Positions 1 through 8,277 of a stretch of 15,566 nt of DNA are shown here, in pieces (within the stretch, counting starts at the first letter, position 1; each line of letters opens with the position of its first letter). The notes under the pieces were generated by a model. That model ran no database searches, was not told the DNA's origin, and saw only the letters and a program-made list of their open reading frames with translations. This DNA is from an uncultured Lachnospiraceae bacterium (lineage in GTDB: Bacteria; Bacillota; Clostridia; Lachnospirales; Lachnospiraceae): positions 1 through 15,566 of the forward strand of contig CAOKHR010000026.1 of NCBI GenBank assembly GCA_948468325.1. Reading direction: 5' to 3'. A program made the position numbers and the translations under genes.

Positions 1-102
1 CCCATAAAAAAATTTTGTTTTTTTTTACCATTTTCAGGTGTCTCAAAAAGTGTACTTTATGGAACTGCTTTGAAAAATGAAAAAGAGGAGGTAAAGAAAA
101 TA
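1..102 (+). promoter_or_regulatory. 5' leader and ribosome binding site of the surface-protein gene
   Basis: This is an A/T-rich leader with long A and T runs near positions 5-26. I see no convincing -35/-10 pair, so the promoter may lie outside the window. A strong Shine-Dalgarno GAGGAGG at 85-91 lies 11 nt before the ATG at 103. It selects that ATG over an in-frame TTG at 70, which has no binding site and would put a charged stretch in front of the signal peptide. Confidence 0.6.
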
Positions 103-3100
103 ATGAAACAAAAGGTTTTGAAGCGGGTGCTGGCGTTTGCGTTGTCAGCGGCGCTTGTGCTGCCCGGTGTTCCTGCGGATACTTTTGCAGAGAGCGCGGC
201 TGCGTCAGAGAACGTTGGTGAATTTGCCGAATTTGTTATTACAAATCCCGGCGATCAGGTAACGGCGTACGCAGGACAGCCGCTTGTATTTTATGTACGG
301 GCAAGAGGGGCTGTAAGTTATGCGATGACGACAGGGGTCGGTGAAGGAAATACGGCTGCAGTTTTTAATGGGACAACAGGGCAGTTTAGATGGATGCCGC
401 AGAATGATGATCTTGGAAAGAATTATACGGTGCGGTTTACTGCAACGGATGCAAGCGGCGCAACTACAGAAAAAGATGTGAAGATAGCTGTCGGCGCTGC
501 GGAGAGTGTCTATAAAACAGCGACGCTTCTTGTGTCGGAGGATATTTCCGTTCATGGATATGAGGGCAATAAAACAAAGAATTTGGGGATTCTGCCTGTT
601 TTATATGTAAACAGCAAGAGTGCGCAGGATCATATTTTAAAGCCGAGCGGCGGCGATTCTTTTATGTCTTTGCTGAAATTTAATCTGGAAGAAGGTTTTA
701 AAGATGAAGAAGGCAGCGCCGTTACGGTTGATCTCAGTAAAGTAGTTTCTGCTTCTCTTGAGCTTACATATGTCTCCAGGCAAGGCGGCGTCAGCGGGGA
801 AGCAGTGGATAAGCTAAGAGTCGGCGTGCTTCCGGACAATACCTGGGAAGAAGGAACGGGGGCCGAGGCGGACGTTGGTGATAATGCGAATTGGTTAAAC
901 AAAGAAAGACTGTTAAGCAAGCTTAACGGTATTACCTATAATTCCGAAAATACGGCAGAGTCGGAGGAATATTCACTGGCAAATGAAAACAGCGATACAT
1001 TTAGCGGTTGGGGATATTTTAAAGACAATTGGCACTCGCAAAGGAAATATGAGTTTAACATCAGCGGACGGAAAATTCGCACGGATGTTACGAAGTTTGT
1101 CAAGGCAAAAGCATCGGACAATGATAAAAAATTATCGCTTGTTTTTAATGAAACAGCGGGTGTTGATTCAAATGATAATGGAGACAACGGCAGAATGCAC
1201 GGCTTTGTCAGCAGGGAAGGCGCGGGGTTAAGTGAAGCGTTTAACGGTCATGCTAATTATACGGAGCCTTTTACGTCAGCAAGTATTAATAATCTGGCGC
1301 CTACATTAGTTGTGACATATGAAGCGGAGACCGTCAGTGATGCAATTTCCGGAAGCGACTACATGGTTCTGCCAAAAGATTATACGGCGACAGGCTCCGA
1401 CAGCTTTGCTTTACTGGGCTCATCCGATAAAGCAGAAGTAACAGTGACGGGAAATACTGCCGGAGGAAAGATTACGTTTAACAAAGCGGAACAGCGTCTG
1501 GAGATTCCGGAGGGGCTGACGCAGGGAGCGTATGAAATGAAGCTTCAGTCAGGCAGCCTGGAACATGCGTTTACTCTGTACATAAAGGGTGATACGACGC
1601 TTCCGTCGTTTTCAAGTCCGAGAAATAAAATAGATGCGTTTGTCGGCAGAGAACTGACTTTTTATGTAAAAGCAAACAACGAGGAAGATTTTGGGGATAA
1701 GATAAGGCTTGATGTAAACGAGGAAGATCTGAAAGTTCTGAATAATGTGGATCCGGTTGCAGAGAATCAGGCGGAATTTGACCCTGTGACAGGTAAATTT
1801 ACATGGACGCCCGGATTTAACAGCGGCGGCGATACGTTTACCGTGAAATTTTATGCATATGACCACAGCCAGGTACCGGTAGTGTATACGGTGACGATTG
1901 CGGTAGCTGCAAGCGCGGAAATGCAGGAAACGGCAAAAGTGGTTCCTGTAACGGCGGATTCATCGGCTTATTCGTATTCAGGCAACAGGGACGAAAAGCA
2001 TGGAGGAGATAATTACCTGCGGGTGAATATTTCTGAGAGCGGAAGCGGAGTTCTCGGAGAGGGACTGGCCGGAGAAAACAATGATGCCAAGCTGACGTTT
2101 TTAAAATTTGATGTAAGCCGGCTGGCGGAAATACTGGAAGAGGGTAATGGAGCGAATTTAGTCCTTTCTTATCTTTCAACGACATCGACGCAAAGAGATA
2201 ACTCGGGAACGGCTGAATCCAATATCACCGTCGGAATCAGAACGGCGGCTCTTCCGTTTGGTACAGACGATGATTTTCAGTGGTCAGAAACAGAGGCGGA
2301 AGCAAGTGCGTCTGATTCTGCACCGGAGGTGCTTACGTGGAATACCTGGAGAACATGGAGAGGTACAGAGGAAGGCTCTCTGAAGTTTGAAGCTCAGGAA
2401 GCCGATACGAAATCTTCTAAGATATACAGGATAGCAGACAGTAAAAACGTTTATCCGGAAAATGCAGGAGAGGGTTATGTTGCTGTCGGAACCAAAGTTA
2501 AAATAGATGTTTCAGATGTTATCAGGAAAGCAGTGGAGCAATATAAGAAATCAGACCACGATAAGGACAACAAATATCTGACGCTGATTTTGAATAACCG
2601 TAACGGAGATAAGCTTTTTGTCAGTAAAGAGGGAGCGGCAGTATTTGCTGCAAACGGTATGAACGGCGAGCCGATTATGGCGCCGTCTATCGTTATAACA
2701 GAACCGTCCAAAACGGAAGTCATTGACGGACCCGCTTCGATAGATTTGTCATACGGATATACGAACACGGTAACAAACAGCTTTACCGTTCGTGGAGACG
2801 CAAGTAAGATCCGCGTTACGGCAAGAGGCAATGAAAGTAAGGTCAGCTGGGATGCGGCAAAACGCCAGATTAAGATAGAGCCGGGATTAGAGATGGGTAA
2901 TCATCCTGTCATTTTATCGGTTGACGGAGAAAGCACAAATACGATAAGGCGTTTTGAAATACGCGTAAAGGCGAATGACACTTCTCTTATGCAGCAGGTT
3001 CTTGCGGGAACAATCAAAAATCAGGGGCGTTATACAGATGCAAGCTGGGCAAATTACCGTTATGCTGTAATAGCGGTGGAGACGGCGGTTGCAGTCGGAA

Positions 3101-4887
3101 ATATCACGGGAGAGGAACTTGCAGTAGGCAGAAACATGCTGCTGGCAGCGCGGCAGAAGCTGATAACGCTTGAAGATGCGTTGTATGACGAAATTGAAAA
3201 GTATAAGGATATGATCGCGAAAGGATCCAGCTGGTATACACAGGAGACGCTGGATGTGTTACAGGCAAAAGTTAACGCCGCGACAGCGCTTTTGGAAGGC
3301 GATGATGAGTTTACTCAGGCACAGGCAGACGCGGCTATAGGAGATATGGAAAGTGCAGCGGAAAATCTTGCATATGCGTCAAAGAAAAATGAGCTGCAGG
3401 ATAAATATGACGCGGCGGCCGGAAAATACGGCGAAGAAGATAAGAAGTTATATACGGCGGCAAGCTGGGAGGCATATCAGGCAGAGCTGGCGAAAGCCGA
3501 TGAAGTTTTAAAGAAAGAAAATCCGTCAAATACAGAGATCGAAAGTGCTATAACGACAGTGGAAAATGCAGAAGACTTGTTAAAGACTCTGGATGATGCG
3601 TTAATCGAAGCAATTAATGCGAAAATAGCAAATGTAAAGGGTGAAGATGCTTATCAGGAGGACAGCTGGAGCTCTTACCAGGCGGTATTGGATACAGTAA
3701 GAGGATTGCAGGGATCAAGCTATACAGAAGCGCGTATGAACCAGCTGCTTACACTTTTACAGACAACGATTGACAACATGAAAGAGGTTGTGGCGCCCTC
3801 CACGCCATGTACCTGTGTTGTGACGCTTACAGGAATTGAGAATTCCCTGACGCTTGCTCCGAATGGAACAGTTAAGCTGACTCCGTCCATTGCTATTAAC
3901 AGTGAAAGCTGTGAGGCGGCGGATGGCGATCATGTTACGGATGCTGATGTTCAATATTCATTTGAACTTACCGAAGGAGAAGTGTGCAGCGTATCAAATG
4001 ACGGTGCAACTAAAGGAACAGTTACTGCGGGAGCACAGGAAGGAACTGCTTCAGTAACAGTAAAGGCAGTGATTGCGGCGCCGGACGGAACCAGACGCGA
4101 GATGGCGAAAACGATTGTGGTTACAGTGAAAGAAGGAGCTCAACCACCTGTCGGAGAAAGCGTAACGGTATCATTTGACAGTGACGGCGGCACGCAGATT
4201 GCAGCGGTATCGGTTGAGAAAGGGAATACCGTTTCCGAACCGCAGAAACCTGTGAAAGACGGGTTTGTTTTTGAAGGCTGGTATAGTGATCGTGATAAAA
4301 CAATAAAATATGATTTTGGATCTGCAGTTGAAGAAGACATGACGCTGTATGCAAAATGGACAGCGTCTGCGCCGAACGATCCGAATCAGAATCCAAACCA
4401 GGATCCGAATCAGAATCCGAACCAGAATCCGGATCAGAATCCGGGAACGGTTAAGGAAGGCGATGTTGTTTCAGGAACAGGCGGTACTTATGTCATAACA
4501 AACGTAACGGCGAAGACAGTAACGCTTCAAAAGGGACAGGATAAGAAAAAGGTTACTGTTCCAAATACGGTGAAAGTCGGCACAGAGGATTATAAGGTAG
4601 TGGCGATTGGAGACAACGCATTCAGCGGATGCAAGAAATTAAGTCAGATTACAATCAATGCGAATGTGGCGAAGATTGGAAAGAAAGCATTCTTAAACTG
4701 CAAGAAGCTGAACAAAGTAGTCTTTAAGAGAACGACAGCTACGGCAGTCGGAGCTTCATCCTTTAAGGGAACAAAGGCATCCATCAAAGTAACTCTGCCT
4801 AAGAAGATGAAAGCAAAAGTAAAGAAGACAATGAAAAATAATCTTAAGAAAAAAGGTAAGATTAGCAAGAAGGCCGTAATAAAATAA
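103..4887 (+). CDS. Large secreted multi-domain surface protein (Ig-like, DNRLRE-like, FIVAR-like, InlB-type repeat, BspA-like LRR)
   Basis: This 1594-residue protein is probably a cell-surface adhesin or glycan-associated protein. The N-terminus is a signal peptide: basic residues, a hydrophobic run at about 9-20, likely cleavage after TFA at residue 29. Approximate order: Ig-like (40-130); a DNRLRE-like beta-sandwich module (132-407); Ig-like segments (410-604); a second DNRLRE-like module (605-869); Ig-like (870-958); four FIVAR-like helical repeats whose YTxxSW-type starts fall near 977, 1045, 1117 and 1184; a Big-like domain (1230-1344); an InlB/Flg_new repeat ending in the EGWYSD and LYAKW motifs (1350-1421); a PNQN linker; and a BspA-type LRR_5 segment with a very lysine-rich tail (1448-1594). 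I found no catalytic domain and no LPXTG sortase motif, so wall attachment may rely on the basic C-terminus. Domain names come from recalled family patterns, not a search. It is monocistronic, with a terminator directly after it. Confidence 0.85.
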   Translation: MKQKVLKRVLAFALSAALVLPGVPADTFAESAAASENVGEFAEFVITNPGDQVTAYAGQPLVFYVRARGAVSYAMTTGVGEGNTAAVFNGTTGQFRWMPQNDDLGKNYTVRFTATDASGATTEKDVKIAVGAAESVYKTATLLVSEDISVHGYEGNKTKNLGILPVLYVNSKSAQDHILKPSGGDSFMSLLKFNLEEGFKDEEGSAVTVDLSKVVSASLELTYVSRQGGVSGEAVDKLRVGVLPDNTWEEGTGAEADVGDNANWLNKERLLSKLNGITYNSENTAESEEYSLANENSDTFSGWGYFKDNWHSQRKYEFNISGRKIRTDVTKFVKAKASDNDKKLSLVFNETAGVDSNDNGDNGRMHGFVSREGAGLSEAFNGHANYTEPFTSASINNLAPTLVVTYEAETVSDAISGSDYMVLPKDYTATGSDSFALLGSSDKAEVTVTGNTAGGKITFNKAEQRLEIPEGLTQGAYEMKLQSGSLEHAFTLYIKGDTTLPSFSSPRNKIDAFVGRELTFYVKANNEEDFGDKIRLDVNEEDLKVLNNVDPVAENQAEFDPVTGKFTWTPGFNSGGDTFTVKFYAYDHSQVPVVYTVTIAVAASAEMQETAKVVPVTADSSAYSYSGNRDEKHGGDNYLRVNISESGSGVLGEGLAGENNDAKLTFLKFDVSRLAEILEEGNGANLVLSYLSTTSTQRDNSGTAESNITVGIRTAALPFGTDDDFQWSETEAEASASDSAPEVLTWNTWRTWRGTEEGSLKFEAQEADTKSSKIYRIADSKNVYPENAGEGYVAVGTKVKIDVSDVIRKAVEQYKKSDHDKDNKYLTLILNNRNGDKLFVSKEGAAVFAANGMNGEPIMAPSIVITEPSKTEVIDGPASIDLSYGYTNTVTNSFTVRGDASKIRVTARGNESKVSWDAAKRQIKIEPGLEMGNHPVILSVDGESTNTIRRFEIRVKANDTSLMQQVLAGTIKNQGRYTDASWANYRYAVIAVETAVAVGNITGEELAVGRNMLLAARQKLITLEDALYDEIEKYKDMIAKGSSWYTQETLDVLQAKVNAATALLEGDDEFTQAQADAAIGDMESAAENLAYASKKNELQDKYDAAAGKYGEEDKKLYTAASWEAYQAELAKADEVLKKENPSNTEIESAITTVENAEDLLKTLDDALIEAINAKIANVKGEDAYQEDSWSSYQAVLDTVRGLQGSSYTEARMNQLLTLLQTTIDNMKEVVAPSTPCTCVVTLTGIENSLTLAPNGTVKLTPSIAINSESCEAADGDHVTDADVQYSFELTEGEVCSVSNDGATKGTVTAGAQEGTASVTVKAVIAAPDGTRREMAKTIVVTVKEGAQPPVGESVTVSFDSDGGTQIAAVSVEKGNTVSEPQKPVKDGFVFEGWYSDRDKTIKYDFGSAVEEDMTLYAKWTASAPNDPNQNPNQDPNQNPNQNPDQNPGTVKEGDVVSGTGGTYVITNVTAKTVTLQKGQDKKKVTVPNTVKVGTEDYKVVAIGDNAFSGCKKLSQITINANVAKIGKKAFLNCKKLNKVVFKRTTATAVGASSFKGTKASIKVTLPKKMKAKVKKTMKNNLKKKGKISKKAVIK
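4375..4443 (+). repeat. Short tandem repeat coding an Asn/Gln/Pro linker
   Basis: Degenerate repeats of about 6-12 bp (AATCAGAATCCG-like) encode an alternating DPNQNPNQ linker between the InlB-type repeat and the LRR segment. It is a flexible spacer of a kind common in surface proteins. Such a repeat could change length by slippage without breaking frame where the unit is a multiple of 3. Confidence 0.8.
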
Positions 4888-4904
4888 TAAAACCATAAGC
4901 GTTA

Positions 4905-4942
4905 TATCCCCAAAGTCATTTTAAGGCTTTGGGGATAATTTT
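4905..4942 (+). terminator. Intrinsic terminator after the surface-protein gene
   Basis: TATCCCCAAAG at 4905-4915 is perfectly complementary to CTTTGGGGATA at 4927-4937. This gives an 11-bp stem with an 11-nt loop, followed by an imperfect T-rich stretch (ATTTTAT). It begins 17 nt after the stop codon. The T tract is short, so efficiency is uncertain. Confidence 0.75.
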
Positions 4943-4985
4943 ATATAAAAGACAAAGAATCCTTAATAAAGTATTTAATCTTCTG

Positions 4986-4994
4986 TGCTATACT
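4986..4994 (+). promoter_or_regulatory. Putative extended -10 promoter for the VTT-family gene
   Basis: TGC-TATACT is a good extended -10 element (TGn plus a near-consensus hexamer). It lies just after the upstream terminator and about 48 nt before the start codon at 5042. No clear TTGACA-like -35 is present at 16-18 nt spacing, which is acceptable for extended -10 promoters. Experimental support is absent. Confidence 0.45.
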
Positions 4995-5041
4995 GTTGGA
5001 AAGACAGCAATAAAAGAATTAAAATCGTACAGGAGGGCCAT

Positions 5042-5647
5042 ATGAAGCGGAAATACCCAAAAGGCATACCAACATGCCATGAGGCAGCAATGCGGAAAAC
5101 ATTACTGACGGCCGGAGTTGTTTTGGTCTGTCTTATTATCATTGCCTTATTGATAAAAGCATATCTGGACGGAAAATTTGAATCTGTAGATACATTTCAG
5201 GAATATATCAGAGGATTTGGTTTGTTCGCTCCTGTAATCCTGATTGTGTTTCAGGCTCTTCAGGTGATTTTTCCGGTTCTGCCCGGATTTTTAGGCTGTG
5301 CCGCCGGAGCGGTTTTATTTGGAAGCACAGGAGGATTCTGGTGCAACTATATCGGAATATCAGCCGGTTCGATTATAGCGTTTCTGCTGGCCAAAACATA
5401 TGGAGTAAAGCTAGTGGAGAAATTATTTCCCAAAGAGCAGTACGAAAAATACGCCGGCTGGGCGGCAAAAAGCAACTCCTATATTCTTTTTTTGTTTATG
5501 GGCATGGTGCTTCCTTTATTTCCGGATGACTTTTTCTGCTATTTTTCCGGACTCACAAAAATGAAAGCCGGAAAATTTGCGGCAATTATCATATTGGGAA
5601 AGCCCTGGTGTATTCTGGCATACAGTATTGCTTTTGCCGCAATTTAA
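5042..5647 (+). CDS. TVP38/TMEM64 (VTT/DedA-like) family membrane protein with a repeat-derived N-terminus
   Basis: This 201-residue polytopic membrane protein has hydrophobic segments at about 21-41, 61-81, 84-117, 145-170 and 177-198. The pattern is typical of the VTT domain: a PVLPG turn with a Gly-rich helix (LPGFLGCAAGAVLFG, 80-94), GxxxG spacing at 105-109, and the late LPLFPDD motif (158-163). Family members are thought to move or scramble lipids or act in membrane homeostasis; the substrate here is unknown. The start at 5042 follows AGGAGGG (5031-5037), a short 4-nt spacing. An upstream in-frame ATG at 4985 has no binding site and overlaps the promoter. Residues 3-17 are encoded by one copy of a 45-bp repeat element also found in the ABC ATPase gene, read here in another frame. 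Met17 (5090) may approximate the ancestral start. The C-terminus ends directly after the last helix, slightly short for the family, where it meets the convergent gene. Confidence 0.82.
   Translation: MKRKYPKGIPTCHEAAMRKTLLTAGVVLVCLIIIALLIKAYLDGKFESVDTFQEYIRGFGLFAPVILIVFQALQVIFPVLPGFLGCAAGAVLFGSTGGFWCNYIGISAGSIIAFLLAKTYGVKLVEKLFPKEQYEKYAGWAAKSNSYILFLFMGMVLPLFPDDFFCYFSGLTKMKAGKFAAIIILGKPWCILAYSIAFAAI
5049..5093 (+). repeat. Single copy of the 45-bp repeat element inside the VTT gene start
   Basis: By hand alignment, 39 of 45 positions match, without gaps, the unit tandemly repeated at 12818-12952. It contains GGCATA-CCAA-CATGCC, a near-palindrome. The 7-mer GCGGAAA occurs at 5047-5053 and again at 5092-5098, exactly 45 bp apart, bracketing the copy. 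Here the unit is translated as KYPKGIPTCHEAAM, whereas the ATPase reads it as MPCGSNMEIPQGHTN. Confidence 0.85.
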
Positions 5648-7461
5648 GATTTCGGAATGCGAAGTACCTGGCCGACGTTAATGAGATCACCCGTTAGGTT
5701 GTTTAAAGCTTTAATTTCATTCACGGTTGTATGATATGTTCTGGAAATTGCCCAGAGCGTATCGCCGGGACGAACCGTATATTCGATATAAGATGACGGA
5801 CTGCCGGACGGAATTTTTAATACCTGGCCGACATCTATGATGTCGCTTGTCAGTCCGTTTAATCTTTTAATTGCATCGACAGTCGTATCATATCTCCTTG
5901 AGATTGCCCAGAGCGTATCGCCCGGCTGGACAATATACTGTATGGCGCCTGTTTCCGGTTTTGGGGAGGGAGTATTCTGTCCGATTCCCTGATATGCCTG
6001 GTACAATGCATTCCATGTATTTGGACCGACAATGCCGTCGGAGGTAAGACGCATGGCTTTCTGGAAAGCCATAACTGCCTGTGCCGTACCGCTGCCGAAA
6101 ATACCGTCCTGTACAGGTGCAGGAACAGTTGGATAATATTCCGAGATGACATTCAAAAGATATTGCAGGGTAATCACGTCCTGGCCTCTGGAACCCTGAC
6201 GAAGTACAGAATTCGGAGGCACAGTTCCTATTCCAAGAGAAGTTCCTTCACTGTCTAATTCTGCAAGCCGGGTGACTGCGGTATAGAGGCTCGAAATTTT
6301 ATACCAGGTGCTTTTGCCTACGATACCGTCGGAGGCCAGATTGAAAATGCTTTGAAACTTTTTGACGGCCGCGGTTGTACTGTTTCCAAAAACACCGGCT
6401 TCATCGGTGATGGCAGGAATGGCGGGATAATTTTTCCGGATTCGGTTCAGATAAGATTGAATCGTCTCTACGTCAAGGCCGCGGCTTCCTGTTTTTAATG
6501 CAGTTCCCGGATAAGAAGATAGTTCGCCGGTTACGATGTTTGTCTCTGCAATTACAACATCTTTGGGATAGTAGGAGCGCAGGATTTGAAGCGGCGTAAG
6601 CCCCTGATTGGCCAGCGTCACGGTTCCCCATTGGGACAATCCCTGGCAGGTAGCCGTTGTACCGTTGCAGAAAGACGTAAAATAAGGGTTATTCTGTCCC
6701 GGCCTTTTGACATATTCATTAAAGATTTCATCCACGATACGGCTGATGGATTCATAAATCGGCCGCCCGGATACAAAATACTGGTCATATGCCGTACTGT
6801 TTGTAATGTCAAAATTATAGCCGCGGCTTTTATACCATTCCGTGTAAACACGATTTAATGCAAAACTGATAATTGCATAGATATTTGCCCGCAGTGCGGC
6901 ATCGGGCCAGGTGGGATAAATTTCACTGCTGGCCACATTTTTAATATAATCCGAAAAAGATACCTGAACATTGGAAGCTGAGGAGGAAGGCGTGCCAAGG
7001 TGCACCGTAATGGGATTTGGAATAACTACCTGGCGCAGTACGTAGGCAGAAAGGGTTCCTCCTTCCTGGATGCGGGGCGCTGTCATGGCGACAGCAGGTT
7101 TTCCGATTGTAATTTCTGTTAAAGCCGGTGTGCGCCCAAGGCCTGTCACAGGAATGAGCGAAAGGGGCAGAATCGCCGTTTCTCCTTCATAAATGGGAAT
7201 ATCCAGGATATAGAGAGAGTCGAATCCTAAAGCCTGTGCAAGTACGTTGTAGCTGATAAAAGAAGACCCGGAAAAATGCGGATTTTGAGAAAAATCGCGG
7301 TTTACGGTTTCTAACGGAACTTTTTCTGTTTCTCCGCTTTCGTCTGTCGTCAATTCATAAAGGCTGTTTCCGAAGTTATCCAGAATCTTAATCTGCACGC
7401 CGCTTAGCGGAACGGCGTCATGGGCAGTTCTTGCCTGTATGGTGATATAACCGATTGCCAT
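5644..7461 (-). CDS. SpoIID-like protein with two peptidoglycan-binding and two LysM domains
   Basis: This 605-residue protein is probably a peptidoglycan-acting or spore-envelope protein. An N-terminal Ig/carboxypeptidase-regulatory-like beta domain (about 1-105) is followed by a SpoIID/LytB-like domain (about 165-305). There the SSEIYPTWPDAALRA segment contains Glu180, the position expected for the catalytic acid of SpoIID lytic transglycosylases. The QGLSQWG motif (273-279) and the ILRSYYP motif (293-299) close the domain. Two PG_binding_1 domains (about 318-392 and 417-490, each with FGxxTxxAVxxFQ and GIVGxxTW) and two LysM domains (508-551 and 559-603, both with PGDTLWAIS) follow; the LysM pair looks like a recent duplication. 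There is no N-terminal signal peptide, unusual for a wall enzyme but compatible with action in the mother cell or spore. AAGGAG at 7469-7474 lies 7 nt before the start. The stop codon overlaps that of the convergent VTT gene. The family call is solid; the sporulation role is inferred. Confidence 0.85.
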   Translation of the reverse strand: MAIGYITIQARTAHDAVPLSGVQIKILDNFGNSLYELTTDESGETEKVPLETVNRDFSQNPHFSGSSFISYNVLAQALGFDSLYILDIPIYEGETAILPLSLIPVTGLGRTPALTEITIGKPAVAMTAPRIQEGGTLSAYVLRQVVIPNPITVHLGTPSSSASNVQVSFSDYIKNVASSEIYPTWPDAALRANIYAIISFALNRVYTEWYKSRGYNFDITNSTAYDQYFVSGRPIYESISRIVDEIFNEYVKRPGQNNPYFTSFCNGTTATCQGLSQWGTVTLANQGLTPLQILRSYYPKDVVIAETNIVTGELSSYPGTALKTGSRGLDVETIQSYLNRIRKNYPAIPAITDEAGVFGNSTTAAVKKFQSIFNLASDGIVGKSTWYKISSLYTAVTRLAELDSEGTSLGIGTVPPNSVLRQGSRGQDVITLQYLLNVISEYYPTVPAPVQDGIFGSGTAQAVMAFQKAMRLTSDGIVGPNTWNALYQAYQGIGQNTPSPKPETGAIQYIVQPGDTLWAISRRYDTTVDAIKRLNGLTSDIIDVGQVLKIPSGSPSSYIEYTVRPGDTLWAISRTYHTTVNEIKALNNLTGDLINVGQVLRIPKS

Positions 7462-7487
7462 AAGAAAACTCCTTTTTTTGTTCTATA

Positions 7488-7515
7488 TACTTTATGTAAG
7501 AAAAGCAGAACAGTG
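7488..7515 (-). promoter_or_regulatory. Possible sporulation-type (SigK-like) promoter for the SpoIID-like gene
   Basis: Read on the minus strand, CAC (7513-7515), a 16-nt spacer and CATAAAGTA (7488-7496) match the mother-cell SigK pattern AC-N16/17-CATAnnnTA. Transcription would start near 7481, leaving a 20-nt leader that includes the ribosome binding site. The consensus is short and A/T-rich, so chance occurrence is quite possible. A SigA promoter using the adjacent TATATA has a poor -35. Confidence 0.35.
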
Positions 7516-7528
7516 ACTGAAAATATCT

Positions 7529-7582
7529 TTTACAAAACGTTTACAAAATCCTATCGTTTTCTTTTCCCTGATTTATTATAAT
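7529..7582 (+). promoter_or_regulatory. Direct-repeat operator and promoter of the two-component operon
   Basis: TTTACA-AAACG-TTTACA (7529-7545) is a perfect direct repeat with an 11-bp period, one helical turn. This is the arrangement bound by OmpR/PhoB-family regulators, for example the TTAACA-type PhoP boxes of Bacillus. A consensus -10 TATAAT lies at 7577-7582, 31 nt downstream, with no good -35, as expected for an activated promoter. The same box with the same spacing precedes the lipoprotein gene, so autoregulation is likely. Confidence 0.6.
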
Positions 7583-7611
7583 AAACATAAAAAAAAATTA
7601 CGGAGACTGAT

Positions 7612-8277
7612 ATGAAAAAAATACTTGTGATTGAAGATGAAATTGCAATCAATGATTTAATCTGTATGAATCTGGAAATTGCAGGTTATGAGCCTGCAGC
7701 ATTTTTGGACGGAGCAGAGTTTTCCCGTCATTTAAAAGAAAAAGACGATTATGATCTGGCATTACTTGATATTATGCTTCCCGGCAAAGACGGATTTGAA
7801 TTGCTGGAGGAACTGAAAGCGCATAAAATACCGGTAATTTATCTGACGGCAAAGGGAGATATTTCCAGCAAAGTCAAAGGTCTAAAAAGCGGGGCAGAGG
7901 ATTATATCGTAAAGCCCTTTGAAATGCTGGAGCTTCTTGTACGCATAGATAATGTGCTGAAACGCTATGGCAGAGAAGATCCGGAAGAGATTCACATCAA
8001 GGATGTCGTGATTCATGAAAAAAAGAGAACCGTGACAAAAGACGGCATGGAAATTTCTCTGCAGCCTATGGAATATGACTGTCTGCTTGCATTCTGGAAA
8101 TACAAAAACCGCGTAATGACAAGAGATCAGCTTCTAAATCTCCTCTGGGGCGTGGATTTTGAAGGGGAAAGCCGGACGATAGACGTGCATGTGGCGAATA
8201 TCCGCAAAAAACTGGATTTTTTTGACGTCATTATTACAGTTCCCAGAGTCGGATACCGTATGGAGGTGCCGGAATGA
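7612..8277 (+). CDS. OmpR/PhoB-family response regulator
   Basis: This 221-residue DNA-binding response regulator has a receiver domain (1-117) with the acidic pair at Glu8-Asp9, phospho-acceptor Asp53 in LLDIMLPG, Thr79 in YLTAK and Lys101 in VKPF. A winged-helix output domain follows (about 127-219), with the typical LxPxEYDLL-like segment (150-159), the RTIDVHVANIRKKL recognition-helix region (188-201) and a GYR wing (214-216). Length is normal for the family. GGAG at 7602-7605 is 6 nt before the ATG. The gene overlaps the kinase gene by ATGA, so the two are translationally coupled and almost certainly partners. The proposed operators at 7529 and 9528 point to its own operon and the downstream ABC operon as targets. 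The stimulus is not evident. Confidence 0.95.
   Translation: MKKILVIEDEIAINDLICMNLEIAGYEPAAFLDGAEFSRHLKEKDDYDLALLDIMLPGKDGFELLEELKAHKIPVIYLTAKGDISSKVKGLKSGAEDYIVKPFEMLELLVRIDNVLKRYGREDPEEIHIKDVVIHEKKRTVTKDGMEISLQPMEYDCLLAFWKYKNRVMTRDQLLNLLWGVDFEGESRTIDVHVANIRKKLDFFDVIITVPRVGYRMEVPE

Noticed and set aside
70..102. TTG start for the surface protein 11 codons upstream of the chosen ATG
   Set aside because: The Shine-Dalgarno GAGGAGG at 85-91 would lie inside the coding region, and the added residues disturb the signal peptide.
103..4887. Sortase-anchored (LPXTG) surface protein
   Set aside because: No LPXTG-like motif or C-terminal hydrophobic tail; the protein ends in a lysine-rich segment.
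4985..5041. Upstream ATG for the VTT gene
   Set aside because: It has no ribosome binding site and overlaps the putative -10 element; AGGAGGG points to 5042.
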